Below, piece after piece: positions 46,827 through 59,378 of a stretch of 64,000 nucleotides of DNA. The translations under genes and the position numbers were made by a program. The stretch lies in NCBI RefSeq assembly GCF_964019385.1, contig NC_088649.1, forward strand, positions 17,376,377-17,440,376, read 5' to 3'. Numbering within the stretch: position 1 is the first letter of the stretch; every line of letters starts with the position of its first letter. Source of the DNA: Sycon ciliatum. Lineage: Eukaryota > Porifera > Calcarea > Leucosolenida > Sycettidae. The notes beneath the pieces are model-generated. The model was not told the origin of the DNA, did no database searches, and saw nothing but the letters and a program-made list of their open reading frames with translations.

Positions 46827-49800
46827 TTGTACCATTTACATGTAAGCCCGTCACAAAAGTAGTATGAAAAATCTGAAGATGTACGGTACAGGGACAGATT
46901 TTCTCTTTTGGCAACGATACCAGTCATGCTCTGACTGCAACAGATCAAGGTTTCCCTCCAACGTATGGATTGTGCGTTGGAGTGGGAGTCCTCATCCTTG
47001 TCGTCTACCACCCACACGCCCACCCACTCACACGCCCACACATGCTGTGCCTACTCCGGGCTTTACTCCGTCACTCTCCGCTCAATCGCACTACAGTAGG
47101 GCTTTGTGCCATGGTTCCACTGTTGACTCTCGCCAGGCACGCCTCTCTGCCAAAACAAAACAAAAAGCAACAATTAGAAAATAGAACTCAGAACTAACTT
47201 TAGCGAACTCAAATAAAGTTTACAAACAAACAAACATTTTACTTGCAGACTTGTAAAAATGAAGTGCAAAACGTTCTGGTTTTGATTAACTGCCCCCCAA
47301 TATGAAAGGATCCAGATAATATAGCGCACAAAGGTCAAAAAGAATGGTTTCACCAATTATATATACATACGTGCAATCATGCAATCATCAGACAACTAAT
47401 GGTGTTGAGCACTGTTGAAACCTGGGTATACCCACTTATGTGCAGATAATATTAGATATAGAGTGTAATAGTGAGACATCAAGGCACAACATCATTCCAC
47501 ACAGAAAACTGTAGGATTTACAGTCGACTCCACTGTCTTATAACGCACTCTTATCTAGCGAATTTCGTGATAATAGCGAACCACTGTCCATTGTGTGGCT
47601 AATGTTCAATTCTGTGCCTAAAGGTTAAAGATGGGTCCCTACAACTGTACTAACTACTATGTTCAACACACACACACGTACATGACAAACATTGGATGTT
47701 CGACTTGGTTTGTCAAACACGCAAATGTTTTTTTTGGATCATTTTTCAACCTAACAAGCCCGGGGCTACCTCCTGAGAGATAGTACGCCTCCAGTTCGGC
47801 TAAAGGGTTTTTGATCTCCCATGCTCAGTAACAGTAGCAATATACAGTGTGTATGTGTACCTGTGTTAAGAGTGTGTATGTATGCCTGCGTGTCGGTGTG
47901 TGTGCCTGTGGGTTTGAGCGCTTGTTTATGCCTGTATATTCGTATGCATTAAACTATCCAGAATGAGAACTCAGCAGGTGCCAGTTGTCCACGTATAACT
48001 CACCTTCCTCCATCTACTTCGCCACCTGTGGAAATAGACAACCAAAGATAGAGAAAAGAGCAGTGAGTAATGATAGGATGTTAGAGATATAATGCCTTAA
48101 AAAGCCTCTCCAAAATACTACCATTGTGCCGCTTGCAATGCAAGAGCACAGCGGAGACACATGACTGTATTTCTTTACTCCACTCTGGAGCTGGAGCCCT
48201 CCTCATGGCAGTTCTGCTCGTCTCCGAGAATGACGTGGCTAGACCAAGCCTTGCGAAAACCCATGATGCCATCTTTGACATTAATATTTGGTGGATCTCT
48301 TCTTATCCATGACCCGTTTCACTTAACACATGCTCTCCTACGATGAGTTCCCATAATCCTATGGAACGGAATAAGCTTGTAGGAGGTGAATACCTGCTGT
48401 TGTGGAGTGTTGCTCGCAGCCTGTTCGTGCTGATGTGTGACAGTCGCGTGGTCTCGCCTGGTCGAAACATACTGCCACTTTTGTCTCAATTCGCTACAGA
48501 GTCAGCGGTAGCAATGCGAAGTCCAGCATATGTTGCGCGCGATCTGACAGTTTGCGCAATCTGAGAGTTCCAGATTGCCTGCGCAATCTTTCAGACTTAT
48601 TGTTTTTTTCCTTCTTGTCGTCTTATAACAATATAAGACGACTAGGATGAGGACTCTCACTCCAATTAGTGAGTGATACGTTGGAGGGAAACCTAAGCAG
48701 TGTACTGTCCAGCACTAGGTGAAGGTACTACACGTAGGTGAAGACTTGACAGATGGAGATGTCATCGTAGGGAAAGCTTGTCAGCAGTTAGCTAAAACCC
48801 CTCCATCCAGGGCCTGCATTCTTCTTCAGTGATGAAGTCCGGCCAAGTCTGACCTGTAGGCTTGTAGCTGGAGAGTGTATCCACGTCCACCATGTGTCAG
48901 TCGGTCATTGGGTCTGCAGCTATGCCCCAGGAACTACAGGCGGCAAGGCAGCAGTGTTCAACAGCCTGCTGCCACCCGCACCTATGCCGTAATAGGTATG
49001 CCATATCTGTTGCGTTGAAGCATGCAAGAGGTCTTGGCAAGTTCTGCCAAGTTATGGTCACGATTTATCATCACTGGTGTATCCATATGATTATGTTCTG
49101 CCTGTTGTACGCATTGCCTTTTGCACTCGTGCGTGTACTCACACATGCATCACGGTTTTCTGCCTGTCCTTTGCTCTGGACTAGAAGTCTTTTCACTTTG
49201 TCTTCTGAAAGATAAGTCATAAACCATACCTCGTGTGTTTGCGTTTATTGACACATTATTGACACATTTCAGTGCTACCATGTTGCACCTGCAGCGTCAG
49301 ACTGGAGCACACGGTTGTGGAGTTCTGACTATTGCGACTGCCACTGAGCTCATATACTCAGACAGAGGCACAATGTGTTACACACACACACACATTTAAG
49401 CAGAACATATGCGCAGCACTTGGTTAAGTGCATCCGCAGTGGGGAAAATGGTGGGACTTCCAAGATGCAGTGACATGGGATTGCATCATGTCCAGCAACT
49501 CTCGATATCACTGAATATCAGGGTTCCCTGTGTGCAGGGGTTTGCATGCAAAGTATTTCTTGTGAACACTAGCGATGTGTTGACATATATCTCCATCAGT
49601 GTTTTGTTCAAGTATATCCATTGGCTTTTCTAATTGTCTGCAAACTCCAACCCACTTACACATTCAGCAAACTTCACTTCTCAATTCGAATACCCTCGCA
49701 TAGTGTTGCGCCCTCACCACTCCAAGCGCCGACTGTCGCAAAGACGAATACTTACATACGGCTCTTAGCTATTAGCACTAATTGAAAACTTATGTTATTG

Positions 49801-50340
49801 GGCCCAGTTCCTGTCTAACTAATGTGCAAAGTAGAAAACTACAGAAACAAGTACACAAACAAACAAACTGCATATCGACTACTGTAGAGAAGCGAACTGA
49901 AATTGAATTAATTTCAAAAGTTCAGAATTGCGGGATGTTTCGCTCTGTTGTCACTCACAGTTTCATGGCAATAGAACCAATCTTTAGACAACCCTATCCC
50001 TGTATTGGTTACTCAACTCCACTTCCTAGTTGGACATTCAAATCCCGAAGAACGCTGTAATGTTCTGTCGTGGACATGGACATCCAGTCGAATGACCAGG
50101 ACCGGCGCCCTCAGCCAGTACAGAGCGTTGCACGCAGTGCGCTTGTTGATCCGATGCGACCAGCATGCTGCAGCGCATGTGAGCACTGCTTATTGCTTAC
50201 TCATGGCTGCATGGCCAGCGCCCCGGGGCCGCTAGTCTTGCGACCGGATTTCCATGTCCACGACAGTAGTTGGGCTTGTAAGTAAAATGTAACTGGTTTG
50301 CACCTGGGATTCAAGAAAGAAAACAGTACTGTCGGCAGGC

Positions 50341-50491
50341 GCCGAAGAACGGAGTGCCGAAGAACGGAGTGCCGAAGAACGGAGTGCCGAAGAACGGAGT
50401 GCCGAAGAACGGAGTGCCGAAGAACGGAGTGCAGAAGAACGGCAGTGCCGAAGAACGGAGTGCCGAAGAACGGAGTGCCGAAGAACGGGAC
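50341..50491. repeat. 15-bp minisatellite, U3 (with a 16-bp variant unit)
   Basis: Six copies, then a 16-bp variant (GCAGAAGAACGGCAGT) that shifts the frame, then two copies and the GGGAC variant. Tolerance of a frameshift here argues that the PKNGV frame is not translated, at least in U3. Confidence 0.95.
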
Positions 50492-50716
50492 GCCGAAGAA
50501 TGACCAGGCTAGAAATTTACCAAGCACAGCATGCCTATGTATACACGGTGAATCGACTGCGCTAAGACTGCACAGGAAACAAGAACAGTCTAGTCTAGGG
50601 TACGCTAGGAGGTTGACCCCACAGTTCTTCGCCGACCGATGGTACTGTACAAGAACGCCTACCGAAGACGCATGACAATTAATGGAAGCAGTTGGCTAGA
50701 TACAAAACCTTTCATG

Positions 50717-50792
50717 AAGTTGGTTGTTCCAACGAGGAACACACGCTTCTTGCCGGCAAGACGCTTGTGTTCCTCGTTGGAACAACCAACTT
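50717..50792. repeat. Conserved hairpin, U3
   Basis: Perfect 26-bp arms starting AAGTTGGTTGTTCCAACGAG. Confidence 0.85.
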
Positions 50793-51839
50793 ACAAATAC
50801 AATACCTTACTTCAGGACTAATACCACCGAAGTCGCAACTTCTAAGTTCGTACAAAACATTTTCTTTCAAGCATTGCAACCGGCATGAGGAATGAAAGTA
50901 GCACTACGAAGCGAAGCACACACAAGTAGTCAACGTTTTGTTCGCTTACCGTAGCGTTGGGCGGCGGGCCAGTGGACGGTTTGATACGCCATTGTGCCGG
51001 AACTGCCGGGTTGGACAAGTTGGAGGACTGCAGCCTAGGGCTCCTGCGCTGGCAACCGCTGAACAAAGTCGTCACTGCACTGCACGGTGGATGAAAGTTG
51101 AAGTGAGTTTCCAACTGGCGCGGGCCCAAACTTTAGTCTCGCAACTAAGGTACTTGACCCAAGGCGCGCTGCTGCGGATACTGTTTACACCTCCGGTACG
51201 CGCTAGTCCGCGCTAGACGCTATCCGGGGAGATGTGATAGACACAGGAGACGTTTGATACTGCGCACTCCATTTGGTGTGAACGTTTCGAATCTCAAGGT
51301 GAAAATACATGTTGATGTAACCACGGTGTCAAAGGCGTGCGACTTCGTCCTGCGATTTTTAGCACTGTCTACTGGAGAATGTGCTAGCTCACATCGCAGT
51401 CGTTTCGTGCACTTGGCTTGGTGCCGTGTTGTCGTAGGTAGTGCTTGTGGTCGGCCACAGAGCCTATACTAGCGTCGGTGGTGGTGTATATTGGTGTATG
51501 CAACATATGTATACAATGCGCCTGCTGAGTATATTCCCGCGCAGAAATGTAGACCGGCTATGGTGGTGGCCTGTCGCAAGCGAATTGGTTTTCTGTTCGT
51601 GTGCAACAGTTAGCAGGTGGTTACGCGACCGTGTGAAACAGAAATGTATCGCTGCTTTGGAATCTCCAACTGCACCGCGATTTGACAAATGCTGTCGCCT
51701 CCGCTACCCGTGATTAGGCATTTCTCGATTTTGTCGCCTAATCGGCTTTTCGATCGGCTAAGAGAATGTCCAAATTCGGCCATACTATGAGATCCAAAGT
51801 GAGAATTCGACTCACAGCAGTGCTATAGACAGTACGGTA

Positions 51840-51941
51840 CAGTGCTGGCAACTGAAATCCGACCCCCCCTAGCGTCTCGTACGAATCGCTAACGCGGCTA
51901 CCGTACCGCTAGGGGGGATCGGATTTCAGTTGCCAGCACTG
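51840..51941. mobile_element. TA-flanked MITE, U3 copy of 18379-18484
   Basis: Same ends and flanks as the U1 copy. The internal G run is shorter (GGGGGG against about ten G). Confidence 0.8.
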
Positions 51942-54159
51942 TACTTGACGTCACAGGTCGCAGCATAAATGTATGTACATGTACATGTACATGTACATTA
52001 ACATGCAAGCTGTACAGGCACTACAACTGTACAACATGGATAAAAAAAAGTACAGTACATACTGAAGACCCAAAAAGGTCGTATATCCGTACGTACAGTC
52101 AGTGCCTAAGACAAACAAATTCGGCGAATTATTATTATACATGTAAGAAAAAAAGGCAATGGAAAAAAAGATGATTCGAATAAGTTTTCGTACAACACTC
52201 TTCAGAAATCACCGTTGTACTAAAGAACAAAATGAGAACAAAAGGAAATAATAGAAATCAAGGTAGGGTATAAACACGATACAATGACAGCACTGGAATA
52301 TCGAGGATATTATTATTATTATGTTTTTTGTTTTTTTTTTGTTAGGGATTTCCCAACAGGCAATTCAGGGCGAAACTTGTAAATTTAGCGCAATTATCGG
52401 CGATTTCTTCACAGCCATTGATTTTGGCGTCTTTTCCTACTGGCTGATTTCGGAAATGCCTGAAATCGCATCTCTCGCGGATACTGCTCCGTCGCCCAAA
52501 GATCACACGAAAAGAGATTTCCCCTAATATGGCGAAGAGATGGATCAAAAACTTGAATTTGCCGAGGTAAGAATACCGGAATACGGCGCGCGATATCTCT
52601 GGAGGCCGACATCGTAACTCTTAGGCGATTGGACAGCTGGGAGTTTTCGCTACCGCGTAGATGCTTCGAGTGTTGAATGTGCACAAGAAACGATGGAGTT
52701 ATGAAGGTTTTAGGAATCCATCATACAATAATCGTTAGCGGGATAATTCGATTGAAATTCGTACTGCGGACAAAGCTTCGTTTTTCCGTAAAAATACGGA
52801 CAAACATGGGCGTTTGGCAACACTGATTGTTAATCCTGAACATGAGAAAGATGTTTGGAAGAAACGCGAGCAAAAAAATGATACTCGGATGTTGAGCCAT
52901 AAATAAATGTAGAAAATAAACTAACATATGGATACGAGTTAAGAGTAACTCTCCATCACTATAACTGGATACTATATACAGTCAGAAAGTGCAATAACTA
53001 GTCACAAAACTGACAGAGTACTGAGACATTCCACGAAAATAATGATGATAATTATTATTATGATACATGAGTAGTTGAGCTGCCCTGAGTCTGGGAGACA
53101 AGGGCGAATCTGAGATACGCTCCCAAGGCGCCCGGATAAGAAAGTTCAAGTGTATTTTCCAATTTCTGCATCTGGGTTGATATAATTATACCGGGCGGAT
53201 CGGGATATTTTGGTGCATGACCATGGCACGGAATCATAGCCATTTCCTTCCCAGGGACGCAGGACACAAAGGAAATATACTTTGCTTGTTTTTATACTTG
53301 TTTGTTACATGATTATATTGACATGACGGAAACACAGGACTGCGACATGGCGGAAAAGCAAACTACTCTCAAAGAGGCGAGCGAGAAGACTGACAAAAGG
53401 ACTCTAAATTACAACATTACGCATGTATAACACACATGACGGCGACCAGACGAGACAGTTTGAGGAATGTCATCACACAGAAAAACAATATACATAAAAT
53501 ATCGTTCCATAACACTACGATACTGGTCAAGACTGGTAGGTCATGCATGAGATCAGAAAGACATGGTGCATCGTTTTAATGCTGGTTTTGACGAACACCA
53601 GTAAACATACATTGACCGTGCCTATTCCAATGCTGCTGTCCAATACGTGTAAAAAGTAAGCAGACATACTACAATAGGATTTGAGTTTCTATATCCGATA
53701 CGTCATCCATTTTGTTCATTCCACATATTTACATTAGACAAGCAACAAAATAGAACTAAACAGCTGTATATGTGACGACGACGGATGAGACCAGACATTA
53801 AACTCTCTCACACACACACACACATGCACACACACACACACACACAGATTTGCACACAAAGATTAACACCCAGACACTCATTGGAGAAATGAACCGTTTC
53901 TGCGCTGACTTACACGTCCGTTCCGTAAATCCTTCTGCACGCAAGAGAACGTCACTATGATGTAGTCCAATTCGGAATAGAAATCCAGTGCGTCGCTAAT
54001 AGGCACTTTCAGGTGCAAGCTCAATGCGTAGATTCTACAACATACCGGTACCACCACAACAGTCCTTCGCATGGAATTGTTTGTGATCGTCTGCTGACAT
54101 CTCCTGCTCAGCTGTAGTAGCGCGATCGCTAGCACCAGTATGACAATGCTCATGTCTAG

Positions 54160-54507
54160 TTAGTAGTTCTGTATCTTGATTCGGTGCATCAACAGAAGAA
54201 AGTTACCCTCTTTGTGTTTCTCCGAAGGCTCAGACGCATACGCGCAGAAATCTTCTACTTTGCTGTTGCATCGCTTACACGTAACGGCACTAAAATAGAA
54301 CAATCCTGTCACTAGATAGGTTTTGACGGATGCTCCATAGTCGACGTTCACGACATCCAAGCCGAATTTTGCAAGTTCACCATTTGGGCCGTAGATTCTC
54401 GATCCGAAGTCCACTTTGCTCTTGTTGATAATCGGCAGGCCACAGGTGCCGCAGCATCCGAATTCAACCGATATCTCTTCGGGTATGACGATAAACAGAA
54501 CGCCCAT
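54160..54507 (-). CDS. Yippee-like zinc-binding protein, U4 copy, intact
   Basis: Full-length 115-residue copy. All four zinc cysteines are kept. Changes include PEG to PEE near residue 10 and SKVGDF to SKVEDF just after the second CxxC; the latter removes a glycine that Yippee proteins usually keep. The middle resembles U3 more than U2. Three intact copies in a TE-riddled array are compatible with selection on the frame, but the copies may also be too young to have decayed. Confidence 0.7.
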   Translation of the reverse strand: MGVLFIVIPEEISVEFGCCGTCGLPIINKSKVDFGSRIYGPNGELAKFGLDVVNVDYGASVKTYLVTGLFYFSAVTCKRCNSKVEDFCAYASEPSEKHKEGNFLLLMHRIKIQNY

Positions 54508-54916
54508 GCTGAACAGTCGGCAGCCTCAACTCTTTGTGACGGCAGTAGAACCTCCTGCTGTTGGAGAGATAATGGTATAAGACGTCCGCTGGATCAAACT
54601 GGATCTGACTGGTCTGGAAGTGGCTGCTAGATAGCTGGGTGATGTGCACGAGTGTGCGGAAGCCTAAAACAAAACTTTATTCATAATTATGGTGGTAAAC
54701 ACGCACCTGGCAATATGACGGTAAAAACACGCCGGGCAGTAATTTAACAACAGGAAGTATCGGTAGTGCAACACGTCTTATATCTCACCTTTCATCGCAC
54801 TTTAAAAGGCGGATACTTTCAAATTGAAATACGATACATACATGTACATGTACATGTAGCGCGTGATCATCGTTGTGACCCATCACCTCAATGTGTGTTA
54901 CAGTACCTGAGTTACA

Positions 54917-55291
54917 GTTAAAACCTGTCAAGGCGACCACTCGGATAAGGCGACCACCTGTCCTAAAAGACCACTGGAGCCAGGACCAAAGGATGCTATT
55001 TCCAGTCAATTGACCCTGGATAAGGAGACCACCTGGTAACAGAGACCATACAGTAAAACCTGTCAAGGCGACCACTCGGATAAGGCGACCACCTGTCCTA
55101 AAGGACCACTGGAGCCAGGACCAAAGGATGCTATTTCCAGTCAATTGACCCTGGATAATGAGACCACCTGGTAACAGAGACCATACAGTAAAACCTGTCA
55201 AGGCGACCACTCGCATAAGGCGACCACCTGTCGTAAAGGACCACTGGAACCAGGACCAAGGGATGCTATTTCCAGTCAATTGACCCTGGAT
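54917..55291. repeat. 135-bp tandem array, U4
   Basis: Unit starts at 55051 and 55186. The right end is truncated at the same base as in U3 (CCCTGGA joined to TGCATGC), so U3 and U4 share one deletion event. Confidence 0.85.
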
Positions 55292-55695
55292 GCATGCAAT
55301 GGTCCAGTGTGAACAGCGTTATTGGTGTTGCACAACAAGCCCTGGTCGCATTGGAACCACCAGTTCAATTCTTGTACCTCCAGTACGTGACAGTTTGACA
55401 GTGTAATAATATCTGAATAAACTGATTGGACTGTAATTTCAGTTTGTCGCTCATGCCTCGCCGTCAACTAATACAGCCCAATGCAAGTTACAGTGCGAGC
55501 ACTGTACATGGTGTTGGTCATCACAGCCTGCGTGCGTTGGAATCACCGGTTCAACATTGTTACACAAAACGTGACAGATGTGCCATACATTCATTGTGCT
55601 CAACGTTTCCTTAGAGCATTGGCATAAAAAAGCAGAGTAAAAGCTCAATTGATCTAAGCATTAATGGTACAGTGGATGAGTTGTGATATTTCGCC

Positions 55696-56113
55696 ATGTC
55701 AATGTCCGCAGCCGTTAGCTCTGCTTCATCATGTGCGTCTGGAGGAATGGCTGTTAGGACGCGTCTAGAGGGACCTCGGATTGTGGAACCAGACACAATA
55801 CTACTTGTCTTGACGATGAATAGTTGATGATAGAAGAATCATCGAAGAAGGATATACATATAGCAGAAGACATTCACGGCAAAGTGGCAGCGCTGCAGTT
55901 TTTGCGAGAAGGAAGGTGATTCCGAATGAAGTGGAATGCAAGACATGTCAACGCCAAGTTAACATAACAATCAGGAGGGCCTTTTCGGACGGTTCTGTTT
56001 GGTCGTGTCTGGTATGCCGTCAAGAACGTACCATGGGAACTGGAACGAGTCTACCCGGCATGAATGCTAGTCTGCAGGATATTCTTGTAAAGGTCGGTCA
56101 CATATTTGACTAG
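55696..56113 (+). pseudogene. Merlin/ISXO2-like transposase N-terminus, U4 copy, interrupted
   Basis: The same 8-bp frameshift as U3 is followed by two further lesions: extra bases near 55855 (GATATACATATAGC) and a lost T near 55905 (TTTTTGCGAG against TTTTTGGCGAG). Only the zinc-ribbon half, from about 55916, remains open. This is the most decayed of the four copies. Confidence 0.5.
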
Positions 56114-56672
56114 AAAGGAACTGCGAATCGTGAGAAAAATATGGCAAATGGAGCAAGCCTGTATAATAATCTCAACAACATTTGAGATACTAGAAAAGTC
56201 ATTTTTGAAAATGTAGTATTTTTTGGATGCGATCAGGATGAGTGGCTCATGGCAAGCGATATGTATTGCCCTTGAGAATAACAGTAGACGTGCAGTGATT
56301 GATATTGACCTGTCCACATTTATAGACAAAAATGGTCACGGACAGAATGCAAGATAGTTCACAGAAATTTCTCAAGGGTTGGTCCAGTGCTTAACCCTGC
56401 GTCGATGAATTGTAGAGCATGTCAAGATCAAATATAGGTGCTCAGTATAAGGAGGAACACAGCAAACCCATTTCCAATTTTGAGGATGATTTAAAGTCAG
56501 TAGACATTTCCAAATGCTCCTTTTCAAATTCTTCAGTGCCTAAGAGTCCATTCGCAGCTCTCTGTTTATTCATTCACAATACACTGTACTGCAGAATATG
56601 TGATTTCATTTAAATTTCGTTGTCACGGTCCTATCAGGTTTCGGGTGTAATGTAGAATTGGGTGGCCAGCAT

Positions 56673-57498
56673 TAGGCTTTCCCCAAATCGGCCCTTTTTT
56701 CCCCAAATCGGCCCTTTTTCCCTAAATCGGCCCTTTTTTCCCTAAATCGGCCCTTTTTTCCCCAAATCGGCCCTTTTTTCGTCTATTCGCCTTTCAGCTC
56801 GTCTTTCCGCTCGTCTCAAAAATACATCGGATTCGGCTGCAAAAACAGCTGATTGTTCCAAAATCGGCTGCGATATTGGAATAATATTGGAAAATCGGCG
56901 AAAAGAATTTCTGGCATATTGGTTTCAAAATTGGTGAGATATTTAATAATGCAGCCCTACAGGCCACAACTGGACGTTGTAATGTAGGAGTTTACTAGTA
57001 ACAATCTTTTGTCCGCCTAATGGTTAGTGTTTGTTTGAGAGGAGGTCAAAGGACACGAGTCACACGACTAGGCATATGCGGATAATGCCGGCAGAAAAAT
57101 TGGCAGAATTCGGTGCTTTTTCTGATAATTTTCATGCATGTTTGGTATGTGGATAAAGAAATGGAGCAGAATTCGAGGAATTGCCCGCCATAAGGTTTGT
57201 ATGGTTCTGCCAATTTCACTGCTTTTCGAGCAGAATCTGCCACCTTTTCGAGCATTATCCGCCAATGCCTACACACGACCTCAACGCACTAGTACTACAA
57301 GTACAAGTACGGAGGAAGAGAGCTCGAGTGGTCATGCTTGCAGCAACATCATTCGTTCGTAAACGCATTTTGCAACAACATTTGGTAGATTTTCGGCGAT
57401 TTTAAAAGGAACCCTCCCAAATCGGCGAAAAGCTTAGCAATTGTTCGACAACTCTAGTTTTAGGCGAATTTTTCGGCTGACCGATTTGGGGAAAGCCA
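56673..57498. mobile_element. hAT-type non-autonomous element, U4, with expanded left end
   Basis: Same element as at 24747. The left terminal motif (CCCCAAATCGGCCCTTTTTT) is repeated about five times between 56686 and 56785; U2 has one copy and U3 has two. The right end has diverged (AAAGCCATGCCAGCAT). The nested MITE is intact. Confidence 0.75.
57069..57271. mobile_element. hAT MITE, nested, U4, intact
   Basis: Flanked by CACACGAC at 57061-57068 and 57272-57279 with both TAGGCA-type ends present. The interior is about 15 bp shorter than the U2 copy. Confidence 0.8.
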
Positions 57499-57912
57499 TG
57501 CCAGCATTCCCTTCACATACACGGCATACTCGTACTCTGGTGCTTTTTCATTTTTATTTTTTTGACTACGCGCCTTTCACGTGTAATCTCAATTGAGGTG
57601 CCTGTTTCTCTACCCTCAGTGCCACAATTACAATACTGTACATACACTGTATATTGTTAGATTGACAGCATGAAACAAGGTGGAGGACACTGGGTTCGGA
57701 AACAGTGACCTTACTACAACCTTCCGCGGATACAGTACTGTACATGTACACGGGAAATGACGTCATAGTACAGTAGCCAGCTGCCAGTAAAATGGTGGAA
57801 GACACGCCGAGCCGAGCGCCACACGCCCATGATCAGGCTGCAGAATACAAGTCCCATCGAGCTGGGTCAGCAGAACCAGCACTGCTATCACAACACTGCA
57901 AGTGCAATAGTG

Positions 57913-58074
57913 AGGATGCGCGTTATTTCTGACGTGACGCGCAATTTCACTTCGAATTTGGCGTAAAACTCCAAATGTCGACGTCAGCTGCAGGTCACTC
58001 GCGTTGTCTTTCAACGTGCGAGCCAACTAACGTTAGCTGAACTTTCACGTCACGTCAGAAATAACGTGCATCCT
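57913..58074. mobile_element. MITE with clean inverted ends, U4, uninterrupted
   Basis: Ends AGGATGCGCGTTATTTCTGA and its near-exact inverse (ATAACGTGCATCCT) bound 162 bp. This copy lacks the SINE tail, so it is the empty site for the insertion in U1-U3. Related sequence occurs at about 42885-42965 and 43310-43375 inside the U3 nested insertion. Confidence 0.75.
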
Positions 58075-58204
58075 AACGTCTCTAATACATGTACACGTGG
58101 GTCATTTTTCCCCAACAAATCATTAGTGCAATCTCTGGCCCACATGTATTGTACATCAACACGTACATGTACTGATGTAAATCTACTTTGCCACGACCCA
58201 CGCC

Positions 58205-58420
58205 GGCCAGCAAAGCCAGACATCATGCATCAATGCGTTGCCACAACACGCAGTCGCGAAAGGCAGACGTCATGCATCCACACGTTGCTACAGCACACGG
58301 CCTGGCCTGCCAATGCAGACGTCATGCATCAACGCGTTCCCAGAAATTATGGCATGGCCAGTAAAGGCAGACATCATGCATCCACACGTAATCGTTGCCA
58401 CAACACACGGACAGCAAGTC
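58205..58420. repeat. CATCATGCATC tandem repeat, U4
   Basis: Four diverged copies, one more than the other units, with variants such as GACGTCATGCATCAACGCG. The first copy abuts the empty hAT site. Confidence 0.7.
58207..58214. other. Empty target site of the second hAT MITE, U4
   Basis: A single CCAGCAAA sits between GCCGG and GCCAGACATCATGC, where the other units have the duplicated octamer and a ~206-bp MITE. This is the pre-insertion state. Confidence 0.85.
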
Positions 58421-58682
58421 AATTATTTTTGATGGAACATTTCTTCAGGGAGAGTTGAAATCGAGTGGCAGTCGGATATTGGTGAATGCCCAGAGGAGAT
58501 TGAAGTGTACATGTAGCTCTTGCCACAGGGGAAGCATGTTTACGCATGAATAGGTGAAGATGTCAAGCAGACAAACAGTAGAGGAAAGAAAAGATAACAA
58601 TAGACAAGAATAGGAAGAAGAATGGATCTGCTCCCGTTTGCACAATACGCAGTATGATAGCACACACAACCTAATTTAATGC

Positions 58683-58746
58683 AAACACACACACACACAC
58701 ACAGCCACGCATACAGCACACACATGCACGCATACAGCACACACAT
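58683..58746. repeat. CA microsatellite, U4 (contracted)
   Basis: Only about ten CA dinucleotides remain before the ACGCATACAGCACAC variants. A second short CA tract lies near 58930-58946. Confidence 0.9.
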
Positions 58747-58874
58747 TTTGTACCATTTACATGTAAGCACGTCGCAAAAGTAGTATGGAAAATCTGAAAA
58801 TGTACGGGACAGGGACAGATTTTCTCTTTTGGCAACGATACCAGTCATGCTCTGACTGCAACAGATCAAGACCA

Positions 58875-59183
58875 TCGCGAGATAACCACTAGTAAGTAGT
58901 CGTCACCACACACAAACATACATATAATTACACACACACACACACCATCTACCACCCACGCGGCCACCCACTCACACGCCCACACATGCTGTGCCTCCTC
59001 CGGGCTTTACTCCGTCACTCTTCGCTCACTCGCACTAGGGCTTGATGCCATGGTTCCACGGTTGACACTCGCCAGGCACGCCTCTCTGCCAAAACAAAAC
59101 AAAAAGCAACAATTAGAAAATAGAGCTCAGAAGTAGCATTAGCGAACTCAAATAAAGTTTACAAACAAACAAACATTTTACTT
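58875..59183. other. Unit core before the Penelope-like insertion, U4; no recognised gene
   Basis: Matches U1 11880-12190, with a U4-specific change (a CA-rich stretch at 58905-58946 replacing the CGAGTCCTCATCC segment). Confidence 0.5.
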
Positions 59184-59263
59184 ATAATTATAGCAATGAA
59201 AAGTATGAATGCCGCAGACATCACCACGCAACATGACAATTTGTTCAAGGTTTGGTTTTGTGT

Positions 59264-59303
59264 GTTTCCAAAATCGATTTTCACGTTGCGATCATCAGTG
59301 GAA
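59264..59303 (-). ncRNA. Hammerhead-ribozyme-like motif, inverted left copy
   Basis: Exact reverse-strand equivalent of 60390-60429 inside the left inverted copy, with the same core, stems and weak stem II. Confidence 0.5.
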
Positions 59304-59378
59304 ATACGCAACTAAAGAGATCAAGGGAAAAAAAGGCTCCCTCTACCACCGACACAACCAGAGCAAGTCGAACACACG

